From Girardinichthys multiradiatus (Eukaryota > Chordata > Actinopteri > Cyprinodontiformes > Goodeidae), in contig NC_061796.1 in assembly GCF_021462225.1 (NCBI RefSeq), positions 48,235,391-48,299,390 of the forward strand: a stretch of 64,000 bases of DNA, given 5' to 3'. The translations under genes were made by a program, and so were the position numbers. Below, piece by piece: positions 27,201-42,200 of the stretch (the stretch's first letter is position 1; each line of letters opens with the position of its first letter). The notes under the pieces were generated by a model. That model was not told the DNA's origin and did no database searches. It saw nothing but the letters and a program-made list of their open reading frames with translations.

Positions 27201-30200
27201 AGTTTATTAAATAAAGTTTATTAAATAAATTTATTAAATAAAGTTTATTAAATAAAGTTGATTAAATAAAGTTGATTAAATAAAGTTGATTAAATAAAGT
27301 TGATTAAATAAAGTTTATTTAATAAAGTTTATTAAATAAAGTTGATTAAATAAAGTTTATTAAATAAAGTTGATTAAATAAAGTTTATTAAATAAAGTTG
27401 ATTAAATAAAGTTTATTAAATAAATTTATTAAATAAAGTTTATTACATAAAGTTGATTAAATAAAGTTTATTAAATAAAGTTGATTAAATAAATTTATTA
27501 AAAAAAGTTGATTAAATAAAGTTGATTAAATAAAGTTGATTAAATAAAGTTGATTAAATAAAGTTGATTAAATAAAGTTTATTAAATAAAGTTGATTAAA
27601 TAAAGTTGATTAAATAAAGTTGATTAAATAAAGTTGATTAAATAAAGTTTATTAAATAAAGTTTATTAAATAAAGTTTATTAAATAAAGTTGATTAAATA
27701 AAGTTGATTAAATAAAGTTTATTAAATAAAGTTGATTAAATAAAGTTGATTAAATAAAGTTTATTAAATAAAGTTTATTAAATAAATTTATTAAAAAAAG
27801 TTGATTAAATAAAGTTGATTAAATAAAGTTGATTAAATAAAGTTTATTAAATAAAGTTGATTAAATAAAGTTGATTAAATAAAGTTGATTAAATAAAGTT
27901 TATTAAATAAAGTTGATTAAATAAAGTTTATTAAATAAATTTATTAAATAAAGTTTATTAAATAAAGTTGATTAAATAAAGTTTATTAAATAAAGTTTAT
28001 TAAATAAATTTATTAAATAAAGTTTATTAAATAAAGTTGATTAAATAAAGTTGATTAAATAAAGTTGATTAAATAAAGTTTATTAAATAAAGTTGATTAA
28101 ATAAAGTTTATTAAATAAAGTTGATTAAATAAAGTTTATTAAATAAAGTTGATTAAATAAAGTTTATTAAATAAAGTTGATTAAATAAAGTTTATTAAAT
28201 AAATTTATTAAATAAAGTTTATTACATAAAGTTGATTAAATAAAGTTTATTAAATAAAGTTGATTAAATAAATTTATTAAAAAAAGTTGATTAAATAAAG
28301 TTGATTAAATAAAGTTGATTAAATAAAGTTGATTAAATAAAGTTGATTAAATAAAGTTTATTAAATAAAGTTGATTAAATAAAGTTGATTAAATAAAGTT
28401 TATTAAATAAAGTTTATTAAATAAAGTTGATTAAATAAAGTTTATTAAATAAAGTTGATTAAATAAAGTTTATTAAATAAATTTATTAAATAAAGTTTAT
28501 TAAATAAAGTTGATTAAATAAAGTTTATTAAATAAAGTTTATTAAATAAAGTTGATTAAATAAAGTTTATTAAATAAAGTTGATTAAATAAAGTTTATTA
28601 AATAAAGTTGATTAAATAAAGTTGATTAAATAAAGTTGATTAAATAAAGTTGATTAAATAAAGTTTATTAAATAAAGTTTATTAAATAAAGTTTATTACA
28701 TAAAGTTGATTAAATAAAGTTGATTAAATAAAGTTTATTAAATAAAGTTTATTAAATAAAGTTTATTACATAAAGTTTATTAAATAAAGTTTATTTAATA
28801 AAGTTGATTAAATAAAGTTGATTAAATAAAGTTGATTAAATAAAGTTTATTAAACTCAGCAGAACAGTGAGAGAATAACCTCAAACTACAAAGTTTAAGA
28901 GGAAATCATTGAAAGCTTCTTTCCCCAATAAAAACCAAAGACATGGTCTGTAAAACATGATCCAAAAGACACATATGAAATCATACAAAATATAATAACA
29001 CTCAAAGAGATCTTCAAGGAAAAACCAGTTGAATAAATAGTTCTTCTTAAATGAGTCCTGACTCAAAAGCCAAAGGAAGCTCGTCCCGCTGAGTTTAGGC
29101 CTGAAGTGTCTGAAAAGTAGAAAATACCTTTGATGGATAAACTGTCCATATGGAGACTTACAGCCCTGATGCAGAACCAGAACAAAACTGTTCATTCTGA
29201 TGTTTCCGGGTCATTTAAGTCCAGAGAGTCTGTGTTTTGTGTTTGAACCAACAGGGGCCTGCAGGACCGGATGGACCGCGAGGAGAGAGCGGCGATATTG
29301 GCAACCCGGTGAGACTTGGTTTAGTTCTGCTAGTTCTGCAGCACCGTCTGGTCCTCAGCTGGAAAATGCCATCATGTTTGACAGAAGTGTAGCTAAAAGA
29401 TCATTTTTTTGTTGAAATTTCTAATAATCCTGTGAAATGTTCCATCTTTTAAATGTTTCTTTTTTAATTATAGCAACTATGAGCAGTTGAGCTGCTCCAG
29501 TTTGCAGTGTGTTGGATACAATGCAGCTGAAGTCTATGGAATAGTCTCCAGGTTCTGATCCAAACATTTTCTCCACCAGTATTTAAAGGCTCCTCGTCTG
29601 AAGTCCAGTGTAACTGTGAGAAACTGAAGCCATCAGTTCCGGACCACATTTACTGGTTTATTTGAAAAATTCTGCTCTATTTTCTAGCAACAAAATCTCA
29701 GACATATTATGAATTCTTGAATAAAAAGGAGATTTAAAACAAGTCATTTCAATTGTGAAATCTGGTGGAATAATGTTGGAAAATCAAAACAGGATCATCA
29801 TTTGTTTCATGGATGTTTTAAAACTTTAAAAACCTTTCTATTGGTCAGAACTCCCCCGACACCTGCTCACTCCTGTTGTTTCCTTCTGATGTCAAACTTT
29901 TTAATCTGGATCCATCCATCCATCTATCATCCATCCATCCATCATCCATCCATCCATCATCCATCCATCTATCCATCCATCCATCTATCATCCATCCATC
30001 ATCCATCCATCCATCTATCATCCATCCATCATCCATCCATCCATCTATCATCCATCCATCCATCATCCATCCATCTATCATCCATCCATCCATCATCCAT
30101 CCATCCATCTATCATCCATCCATCATCCATCCATCCATCTATCATCCATCCATCCATCCATCCATCCATCTATCATCCATCCATCCATCTATCATCCATC

Positions 30201-33200
30201 CATCATCCATCCATCCATCATCCATCCATCCATCATCCATCCATCTATCATCCATCCATCCATCTATCATCCATCCATCATCCATCCATCCATCTATCAT
30301 CCATCCATCATCCATCCATCCATCCATCCATCATCCATCCATCCATCTATCATCCATCCATCATCCATCCATCCATCATCCATCCATCCATCATCCATCC
30401 ATCTATCATCCATCCATCCATCCATCATCCATCCATCATCCATCCATCCATCATCCATCCATCATCCATCCATCCATCCATCCATCCATCCATCCATCCA
30501 TCTATCATCCATCCATCCATCCATCATCCATCCATCATCCATCCATCCATCATCCATCCATCATCCATCCATCCATCCATCCATCATCCATCCATCCATC
30601 ATCCATCCATCATCCATCCATCCATCATCCATCCATCCATCATCCATTCATCCATCCATCCATCATCCATCCATCCATCATCCATCCATCCATCCATCCA
30701 TCCATCATCCATCCATCCATCATCCATCCATCCATCATCCATCCATCGTCCATCCATCATCCATCCATCATCCATCCATCCATCATCCATCCATCATCCA
30801 TCCATCCATCATCCATCCATCCATCCATCCATCATCCATCCATCATCCATCCATCCATCCATCATCCATCCATCCATCCATCCATCATCCATCCATCCAT
30901 CCATCCATCATCCATCCATCCATCTATCCATCCATCCATCATCCATCCATCCATCTATCCATCCATCTATCATCCATCCATCATCCATCCATCCATCATC
31001 CATCCATCCATCTATCATCCATCCATCATCCATCCATCCATCATCCATCCATCTATCATCCATCCATCCATCCATCATCCATCCATCATCCATCCATCCA
31101 TCATCCATCCATCATCCATCCATCCATCCATCCATCATCCATCCATCCATCATCCATCCATCATCCATCCATCCATCATCCATCCATCCATCATCCATTC
31201 ATCCATCCATCCATCATCCATCCATCCATCCATCCATCCATCCATCCATCATCCATCCATCCATCATCCATCCATCATCCATCCATCCATCATCCATCCA
31301 TCATCCATCCATCATCCATCCATCCATCATCCATCCATCCATCATCCATCCATCCATCCATCCATCATCCATCCATCCATCCATCCATCCATCCATCCAT
31401 CATCCATCCATCATCCATCCATCCATCATCCATCTATCATCCATCCATCATCCATCCATCCATCATCCATCCATCCATCCATCCATCATCCATCCATCCA
31501 TATTTAATCCAGTCACATTAGTTCCTTCTTCCTGATTGGTCCAGCTCTGTAAAATAAGAAATTAGAAACATCATGAAGCTGTAAATTGACATGAGGTCAT
31601 CAGTTCTTCTTCCAACATCTCTGCTGTGCAGGGTCAGACTGGAAGAAGAGGAGATCCAGGTGAAAAGGTAATAAAACCAACACTCAGTGTCATCGATGCT
31701 GCTTTAAACACCAGGAAACCCATTTAAAACTGCTTGTGTTCCTGCAGGGCTCAACTGGACCCCGTGGTTCTCCAGGACTACAAGGTATCCAAGGTGCTTC
31801 CGGTCCTCAGGTGCGAACGCAGCCATTCAGCAACTCTCAGCCAGTAGCATCTTTTATATGTTTTATCCACTGAAGCAGTCCTGGTGTGCTGAGAACTGCC
31901 CAGTTTTAGAACTTTTAAGTCAACCAGGTTCTGCAGATGTTGCTTCTTAGGCTAAGATCTAATTTTACAAACTTTTCTTTTACACAGGACTACAAATTAG
32001 TGTTTCTGACACATTTCCTGAAAAGAAAGATACTTTTCAAAACTGTTCAGAGTGCTCAGAGTGAGACCTGGAAGGTGAGCTTCTGTAATATTGCTATTGT
32101 CTCTGCAGGGTCCCGGAGGGGTCCAAGGTCCACCAGGACCGAGAGGAGCCCTTGGTCTTCCCGGACCCCAGGTCAGCTGGGATATTTCCTCTCACTTTCA
32201 TAAAGAGACTTTAAACTAACATGCTTTTTGTTTTGACTTTATAATTTCTTCTTCCTCAGCTTCTTAAAAACACTCAACAAGTAAATGTATTCATGCTGCT
32301 CTCATTAAACATTCCTTACTTCACTTTGAATGAATCCAGGCAGAAATTAAAACGATCTTCTTGTTTTATTTTATGTTGCTTTATTTGAATTTTTTGTTGT
32401 CATGATTTCTTTTTATTCATAAATAATGATGCCCATCATCGGTCAAAACAATAATTATCTAAACAACAAACTCTGCAAACATGAGAATAAGATCAAAAAT
32501 ATTTTATATTATTAATCTTGACTTTATGTTTAAAATATTTCCAAAGATTTGCGAGTTGGAACAGAAATGGGAATTTCCACTCCATGTTCCTCTGTGAACT
32601 TCAGGAGACCTTTCAGTCACCAGATCTTCATCATGCTGTCAACACTACAGAATGTGTCTGCTTGTTTTCTGCCTTTAATTGCATCATAAATCCTGGAGAA
32701 CACTGGTCTCTTTACTAGAGACCAGTGAACTAATTAGTCACTGAGTTAAACAGGGATCTGCATGATGTAGAAGATGAGACAGCGGCAGATGTTCTGTAGT
32801 TCAGGTCAACATAAAGGCTGCAGGTAGAAGAAGGGTTTACTGAAATGCAGAGATCATGATGCAATGACTGACTTGGAGCCTGCATGTCTAGAACAGCCAA
32901 CAGAGGGCTGAAGCATCTGCATCTGGGAGTGAAGGTCAGCAGGCCCAGAGGATGCCTGGTAGACACATCAGCTCTGTGGGCTCAGATGACGCTCAGTGGT
33001 TGGATCATCTAAGTGGTACCTTCACTGAGGTGCATCATCCTGCACTGTGTTGTTTAGAGTTCTGCCCAGTTCTCCTCTGACCACTTGTAGAATGTTATTA
33101 ATATGCACCCCAAAAAGAACAGGGGACTCCACAAGGGGCCCCTTTGGGCCCCACTGTTTTAATGTCTCTTAACATTTGATTCAGAACATAAAAATGTTTT

Positions 33201-36200
33201 CCTAAATATGTCATCAAGAACTAAGAGGATCAGTCTGCAGATGTGGACCAACAAGCTAACTCACTGCTGTTTCCTCCTCTATGACTCTTAATGACGCATT
33301 CAGGGACTCTCCGAAATCAGAGAGCAGTCACCTGCTCTGATTCTGCTACTTGTGGTTTCCTGCAGGGCGCACCAGGACCAATGGGAGAATCGGGACCTGT
33401 TGGACGTCGCGGAGCGATTGGATCAAAGGTGCCTGACACCATTTCAGTGGTTCAGCTGCTGTTGACCCCAGAATGGATCAGTGATATGTCGGCTGTTCAG
33501 AATCTGCAGCCAGTGTAATGGATCAGAGATGATCTTATCAAACTAAATGAATAACAAGCTGTTGCTGCTGTTCAAGGGCCAACCAGGAGATCCAGGTGTT
33601 CCAGGAGCTCCAGGACCACAGGGACCCAGAGGAGCGCCGGTATGAGACGCCTGCTTGTTTAAACTGGATGATGCAAATATGGTTCTGGTTCTGACAGAGT
33701 TCTGTTTCAGGGTCAGGATGGCAGAGATGGTATCGGACCTGCAGGATCTCAAGGTGCAAAGGTAGGGCTGATCCTAGAGAGATCAGGAGCTCTGATTGTT
33801 TCATCACTTTGAAAATCTGATTTTATTTCAGCTTAGATGAATAAGATAATGTTTGTGTTTGTACAGGGAGACCCTGGATTCCCTGGTTATCCTGGTCTAA
33901 TGGTGAGTCTGTTTCCACTGACCTCAGATCAGATTAAACCAGATTAAACATCACTGGCTTTAATCTGGTGCTGATACCTGGATTGAAATATCTGCTGATG
34001 TTCTGCTATGTTCTCTCAGCTATTTTGCTTCAGAATATTTGTATTGTTTCTGTTGTTGAAGAAGGCAGCATGAGTCAACTACACACCTGATGGGCTGCTG
34101 CAGTGCTTGCCTGCATGTGGAGAAGAGCTGCTTGATTCTCTCTGATGTTCTGAGCAGGCAGCCATGTTCTGATCCAACTTGTGGAGGAACATCTGTTCAC
34201 TGGTCTTTGTGGTGTGTTAATGCTGGCTGGTGTCAGACGCATGGGTGAAGGGTGGTGTGACTTTACCTTTAAGGAGGAAATTATGTTGGTGAAAGGATCG
34301 GAGGGAGGACTTGCATCCAGAAGACTCTGGAAAGGCGAACTTGGACTGTGTGACCCAGAAGGTTCTTCTCTCTGAACTTAATTTCATGGAATCTTGTGAT
34401 TTATGCCATGCATCAGCTGTGGTGTTTCCACTGTGGACTTCAAGCCTGGAGGTCGTTCTCCTGTAGGAGCGTTGCTGCTTCACCTTCAGTGATCTGAGGA
34501 CAAAGATCTTCTCCCAGAACACAGTCCAGATTAGGATTAAAACAGACCAATACAGCATTAATCTCAGATTATTTCGTATCAGTTATGGATTACAGGCCAA
34601 GGATTGTCACAGATCCCAACTGTTGAGTTTCTGCCGAGGAGAGACGGATGTTCTGTCACAGCAGAAACTTTATAACATATGTCCTCCAACTCTTGACAAA
34701 CTTTAAAGGGTGATATGTTTACTTGCTTGTGGAGCGAGAAGAATAGAGAATAAAGCTGCAGTCAAGATTACAACCTGGTGATCTGTAGACACCTCATTAT
34801 TTCACAGCAGCTCCACCTGAAACTCAATTAAAATCACTTTAAAGTCAGATGAAGTTTGTAATAATGCAGCTGACGTCTGCTTCATTATAACTTCAGATAT
34901 GAAGAGTTTTATTTGTATCTCGGACATAAAACCATCATAAAACATTTAAATCCTTGAAATGGTTTTTCTTCCCTCAGCCTCCACAGATGTTGGAAGCAGA
35001 GGTCTGATCTTCTTTTAGTTCAGTTTATCAATGTTTTCATTGAGATTAAAACATTTTCTTCATATATTTGCAGGTAAACACTGATATTTAACATGAGTGA
35101 CTGGGTTTAAATGTTTTATTTGATAAATAACACAGATCACTCTGTTCTAATGAAAGATAATAGAAAATATGAACTGCTTCACATCCTCCCACCACAAAAC
35201 TCTACCTTTAGACCAGGGTCCATCCAGAAGTTACTACTGTCATGATCTGCACCTGTTTTGTGTTTGTTTGCACTCACCTGATTTTTGTTGTATTTAAGTC
35301 TCTGTTCTCTATTCCCTCATTGTCGGGTCGTCTATTTATCCAGAATCAGAATCAGCTTTATTGCCAACAAGGAATTTGACTCTGGTCCACTTTGCTCTCA
35401 ATAATAAATAATATCTTTTTAAATGTACATATAAACACAACTGACTTTCCAATAGAATATAACATGAGATCAGTCCAAGTTTTTTGGTGTTGTTCTGGAC
35501 CTCTGACTGTCAAGAGTTCATCAGAGAAACATCCTGGAGGAAGAAACTGTCTCTGTGGCGGCTGGTTTTAGTGAACAGTGCTCTGTAGCGCCACCTGAAG
35601 GTAAAGCTCTGAACAGTTTATGTGCAGGGTGTGTGGGGTCTGCAGAGATGTTAGCAGCTCTTTTCTTGACCCTTGACCTGTATAAGTCCTGGATGGAGGG
35701 AAGGTCAGCTCTGATTATTCTCTCTGCAGACCTGATTATTCGTTGCAGTCTGGACCTGTCCTGTTTTGTGGATGATCCAAACTAGACTGAGATGGATGAA
35801 GACAAGACAGACTGAATGATGGCAGTGTAGAAGATGACCAGCAGCTCCTGTGGAAGGTTGAACTTCTTGAGTTGCCTCAGGAAGTACAGTCTCTGCTGGA
35901 CCTTCTTCTGAACAGTGTCTATGTGTGAAGACCATCTCAGGTCCTCAGAGATGGTGGTTCCTAAGAACCTGAAGTGATCCACGGCCGATACAGTGTTGTT
36001 GAGGATGGTGAGGGGGGTGTATGGGGGTGGTGTTCTCCGAAAGTCTACCATCATCTCTTCAGTCTTGAGTGGGTTAAGTTCAAGGTAGTTCTGACCGCAC
36101 CAGTGGACCAGCCGATCCACCTCCTGTCTGTATGCAGACTCATCACCGTCCTGGATCAGTCCAATGACAGTGGTGTCATCTGCAAACTTAAGGAGTTTCA

Positions 36201-39200
36201 CGAACGAGTCCGCTGAGGTCCAGTCATTAGTATAGAGGGAGAAGAGGAGTGGGGAGAGAACACACCTTTGAGCTGGATGAGCTTCTGGTGGAGGATGTCT
36301 GGGTTGATGGTGTTGAAGGTGGAGCTGAAGTCCTGGCGTACATTCCTGGGTGGTTGAGGTGTTGCAGGATGAAGAGTAGTCCCAGGTTAACTGCATCATC
36401 TGCCGACCTGTTTGCCCACCAACTGCAGGAGGTCCCTCAGGGGGCCTGTGATGTCCTTCAGGTTCTTCAACACCAGAAGCTCAAAGGATTTCATGACCAC
36501 AGATGTCAGGGCGACAGGCCTGTAGTCATTTAGTCCTGTGATGGTGGGGTTCTTGGGTTCTGGGATGATGGTGGAGCATTTGAAGCAGGAGGGAACCTCA
36601 CACAGCTCCAGAGACTTGTTGAAGATCTCAGTGAAGATTGGGGCCAGTTGGTCGGCGCAGGCTCTCAGGCATGATGGGGAGACATCATCAGGTCCTGAGG
36701 CCTTCTTTGTTTTCAGGCGCTGAAAGAGCCTGTTTACATCTTCCTCTGAGATCCTTAGTGCAGGCAGGGGGTCTGAAGGTAGGGGTTGGTTGGTGTATGG
36801 AGAGAATTAGTGTCTGAATGAGATGTGGAGGAGTTGGGTTAAGGGTTGAACTGCTGCTTTTCATAACTGCAGTAGAAGCCATTCACCTGATTTACCAGGT
36901 GAGGATTCTGCTCAGGGTTGGGGGAAGGTCTCCTGTAGGCAGTCAGGTTTTTCAAACCATTTCAAGCAGCAAGAAGCTGTTCTCTAGCTTCTCTTCGCTG
37001 CTTTCATCTCCTTGGTCAGTTTGTCCCTGGTCTGCACATACAGGGCCCGGTCCACACTGCTGTGAGCCTCTTCCTTATCCCTGCGCAGCTGCCTCAGATG
37101 AGAAGTGAACCAAGGTTTATTGTTACTGTATGTGCAGAAGGTCTTGCTCTGCACACACATGTCCTCACAGAAACTGATGTATGATGTCACCACCTCAGTA
37201 AGTTGGTTTAAATCAGTGGCTGAAGTTTCAAAAACAGTCCATCTGTGCAGTCAAAGCAGGTTTGTAACATGTGGTTTGACTCATCAGTCCACTTCTTAAC
37301 AGTCTGAACCACAGGTTTGGAAGCTTTTAATTTCTGCCTGTAGGTCTGGATAAGATGGACCAGAGAGTGGTTAGAAAGTCCCACAGCAGCCCTGGTGACA
37401 GCATGATATGCTTCCTTTACAGTTGTATAGGTTCTGTTAAACCTGCTGTCTTGTTACTACTGGTTCCTTTGTGTCCTGTAAGTTTAGTCTGTTTTATTTA
37501 ATGTATCCTCCCTACAAAGAGTTGCTTTCTGTGGGGTAGATTTCTTCAGTGCTCCTCTAATTAGCCCTGGATCCTAACAACAGGGTAAGAAAAACAGCAT
37601 CCTTCAGTGAGGTAAGGTAAGTTTATTTATGTAGCGCTTTTCAGCAACGAGACACTCAAAGCGCTGTACATACAATTACAATGAAAATATACACAGATAC
37701 AGACACAGAAAAACAAATCAAATGATAAAATCAAACAACAGAGGTAATTAAAAAAGAATAAAATAAAGAGAATAGAATGATTGACAAGAAAATGAAAGGA
37801 AAGTTGGACTGAAAACTTAACTAATAATGTTTAGATGGCCCAGTCAAAGGCCACGCTAAACAAATAAGTTTTTAATCTTGATTTAAAGCAACTTAGGGTT
37901 TCAGCGCTTTTACAGTTTTCTGGGAGTTTTTTTCCAGATTAGTGGAGCATAAGAACTAAAAGCTGCTTCTCCATGTTTGGTTCTGGTTCTGGTTCTGCAG
38001 AGTAGATTTGTCTGCTGAGCTCTTGTCTGCACTTTGGTCCAATCCAAAACCACAACGTGACAGAAGGAACCAGCCAAAAGGACCAAGCAGACAGAGCTAA
38101 AGAGCTGAAAACATGGATACGACAGCAGGAGGAGGAATTGAGGAAACTGCATGGTGAAGAGGTGGAGATATTACCTTCGCCCTTGTTGCTCCAGGAAATG
38201 GAGGAGGCTGGAATCAGCCATTTCTCATACCAGGTCGGAAGCGCTCCAGTTTACCTCCGACAGTCTCGGCCACCTCCTCACGCCGCCGACGTCGTCGCCA
38301 CAAAGCAGTCGCCATTGGGGATTTCCGGGTGGACGCCTCCTACCCGTCCACGGAGGGTCCGCCAGCCATGGTTTCCTCGCAGCTGTTTTCCCCTGAGTTG
38401 GGTGATGGTCACTCAGCGCCCTCTGCAGTTCTCCAGCCGCCGGTGCAGCCTCCAGCCCCGAGTTGGGTTCAAGCCGGGCTGGAGGAAATGAAGAGGAAGT
38501 CCATGAAGAATCGTTGCTGTGGATTCATGCTCCATCTAATGGATCACCCAGAGGATCTGGACCTGGTGCACTCTGTTCTTCAGGCCGAATTCATTGCGGA
38601 GGGATGGCTCGACGCTCCAGCTCCTCTTTCTGCTGGAGGTCCCTTCGACCCTCTTCTGGTGGCCGTAAAAGCAGCACAGAGCCCCAAGTATCCTGATCCA
38701 CAGCATGCAGCCAAGCCACAACAGCCACAGCTGGCCTCTTCAGGGTCATCTGAACCTCGCCTAGTTCCGGTGGAGCCCGTGGTCGGGCTGCTTCCACGAC
38801 CTGGTCCAGAGCACCTGCTCAGTTTCCTCTTGGGGGTGCTACTGGAAATACGGACTGACTCTTTGACTTTCACTGACTATGCACCAGACTTTATGACTGA
38901 TTTTGTAGAGCCTGACGCACACCATGACACACCAGACCCTGACACGCGCCACGACACACCAGAGTCTGACACGCGCCACGACACACCAGAGTCTGACACG
39001 CGCCACGACACACCAGAGCCTGACACGCGCCACGACACACCAGAGCCTGACACGCGCCACGACACACCAGAGCCTGACACGCGCCACGACACACCAGAGT
39101 CTGACACGCGCCACGACACACCAGAGCCTGACACGCGCCACGACACACCAGAGTCTGACACGCGCCACGACACACCAGACCCTGACACGCGCCACGACAC

Positions 39201-42200
39201 ACCAGAGCCTGACACGCGCCACGACACACCAGAGTCTGACACGCGCCACGACACACCAGAGCCTGACACGCGCCACGACACACCAGAGTCTGACACGCGC
39301 CACGACACACCAGAGTCTGACACGCGCCACGACACACCAGAGTCTGACACGCGCCACGACACACCAGAGTCTGACACGCGCCACGACACACCAGAGCCTG
39401 ACACGCGCCACGACACACCAGAGCCTGACACGCGCCACGACACACCAGAGCCTGACACGCGCCACGACACACCAGAGTCTGACACGCGCCACGACACACC
39501 AGAGCCTGACACGCGCCACGACACACCAGAGTCTGACACGCGCCACGACACACCAGACCCTGACACGCGCCACGACACACCAGAGCCTGACACGCGCCAC
39601 GACACACCAGAGTCTGACACGCGCCACGACACACCAGAGCCTGACACGCGCCACGACACACCAGAGCCTGACACGCGCCACGACACACCAGAGTCTGACA
39701 CGCGCCACGACACACCAGAGTCTGACACGCGCCACGACACACCAGAGTCTGACACGCGCCACGACACACCAGAGCCTGACACGCGCCACGACACACCAGA
39801 GCCTGACACGCGCCACGACACACCAGAGTCTGACACGCGCCACGACACACCAGAGCCTGACACGCGCCACGACACACCAGAGTCTGACACGCGCCACGAC
39901 ACACCAGAGCCTGACACGCGCCACGACACACCAGAGTCTGACACGCGCCACGACACACCAGAGCCTGACACGCGCCACGACACACCAGAGCTCGCAAGTC
40001 CTAACAGAAGGCCCTGGTAGAGTGGAGTTCAGATGCTACAGTTACAACCTGTCGACCGTGGCAAATAATGTACGAGCATTCTTAATGTTTTTGCTATTGC
40101 AATAGGTTCAGCAGATTAATTGCATATTAACACAGAGAGGGAATCACATGACAGCAGCTCAATGCATTTGAAGGTGTTGATGCTGCAACCATCTCGTGGG
40201 TTCACAGAGAATGGACTGAAACAGAGAACGTTTTAGTTAGCAGCAGCTGTCCAGACAAAAATGCTTCAATTATCAGACTTCAGTCAAGAACTACGTGTAT
40301 GATGCTAACCTGTCAATATGGACCAACCTCTCTGAGGCATGTCTCTGACACATTGTTAACACCATGCCACAAAGAATGACAGCGGTTCTGCAGGTAAAAG
40401 GGGATGATCCTGTCCCTAATAAAGTGGCCAGGTAGTGCATATGGAACTACTATGTATATGTTAACATCTGACTGGCCAAGAACAATATGGCTGCAGGTTT
40501 AAACGTACTGAGTAACATTTGTAAAAATGGTCCTCGGCAGCACAGGACCATGGAGTCGAAGGTCTGGATCAGCCTCAGCCTGGCATCCGATCCAATACCA
40601 AAACTATCAGTATTGGAGGCTGATTGATCTGAACTCTTCTGACCTCCAGTCCTGTTGTGAATTTTTATCCAGTCTTTTTCCTTATTAATTCACTTCCAGG
40701 CTCCCACTCTTTGATTAACAATAACAGTTTGCTAGAAAGAAACCAGGATTTTAGAACCATTCAGGTGATTCTGAAATAGGTTCTTCTGTGAACTAGAGAA
40801 TCCGATTTAGTTTGGAACATTTTAACATAGACTGGAGCTCAGGGTTAGGGTTACTCACCTTCAGTTGTCTGATGTGCAACAGCTGTGACCCAACATCCTT
40901 AGCAGTTGGGAATCTTTTGGTTCCAGTCAGCTTTATTTATTTCCCTGTGGTGTATGTGGATGGAAACCTTTCCTTGGATGTATGGATTATTGTTCAGTTT
41001 CCTGTCAAATCCTGCAGCAGCTGCTCTCTGTCAGGATGAGATGTGTTCAAAGATACTCCGACTGCTTCCTGATGATGTTTGGAAATGTTAACAAAAGGTT
41101 TTTTCTCTGCAGGGGGAGGACGGGCTGCAGGGACCAAAAGGTGAACCTGGAAGCAAAGGGAACAGAGGTCGGGCGGTGAGTTCTGTCCCATTAGGACTTC
41201 AGAATAAAAGGTTTTCCTCTGCTAGGAGGTCTGTGATTTTTGTGTTTGCATTGATGCAGGGGAACTCAGGCCTGGCAGGAGAATCTGGAGTGCCTGGAGA
41301 ACCGGGATATTCAGGACACAGAGTGAGTGTGCAAATTAATTTAAACCCAGCAGACCTTCATGGTGAATTGTGTCCTGTGGAGAGAGAGAATATCCAGAGG
41401 TTGAAAAGTCTGAAGAAATATTTGATTTCCAGAAAAAAAAAATCTAGATTTGTCAGCTGGTTACTGGCCTCAGTTAGCAGGTTAAAGGTTAAAGGCCATT
41501 ACAGGATAATTAGAAAAACACTGAGGGTTGAATCCTAGGACAATGTCCTCTGTCCCAAATTACAGATGTTTGACCATAATGAACATAACCATGATGGAGG
41601 AAACCAAACACAGCAGATCAGCACCTTTAAACAGATGTGAGGCTTAGTGCAGGACGGATAATGATTTGGAGCCACAGGACCCGGGCACCTTGCAGTCATT
41701 GAGTGGACCGTGATGTCCTCTGTATACCAAAGTATTCTGGAATCAAAGATGAGCCCATCTGTCCACCAGCTGAAGCTCTGTTCAAACTGTGTCATTTTCA
41801 GTACAGTTTTGATCCACATACAGAGAACACTCAGAAGTAAACGTTTTACGGGTTTATTGTCAGCAACGTAATCAGGGACGAGGACTGGAAACACCAACTG
41901 TACGGGAAGGAAGAAGAATGGACTGGTGAACAAACAAATAATATGAAGCAACTGATTACTTAGATCTGAGAAATGGCTTACTAATTTGCTGTAGCTTGAA
42001 CCACCAGGGGTACAGAGATCCAGTGTCTTAACTTGCGAAGAGAGATCGTTCAGTTGTCTTTTAGTTGTGGTCTTGGTGCCAACCAAATGGAGCTCAGGTG
42101 CCGATGCTTGTGATGGAGGATGGAACAGGGTACGCTTATGCCTTGGTCCTGGAGTTGAAGGAAACGGGAAGCCGCCAGCTTGGTCCATGTCCAAAAGGTT

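Noticed and set aside
29802..31535. Very long frames (over 500 codons) rich in His-Pro-Ser-Ile in the ATCC array
   Set aside because: They arise because the simple repeat has no stops in several frames. No complexity, start context or splicing supports a gene.
38839..39997. Four other long frames over the 27-bp repeat (three antisense, one sense)
   Set aside because: The repeat unit is a multiple of 3 and stop-free in several frames, so these are shadows. Only the frame that continues into the non-repeat upstream sequence is kept, with low confidence.
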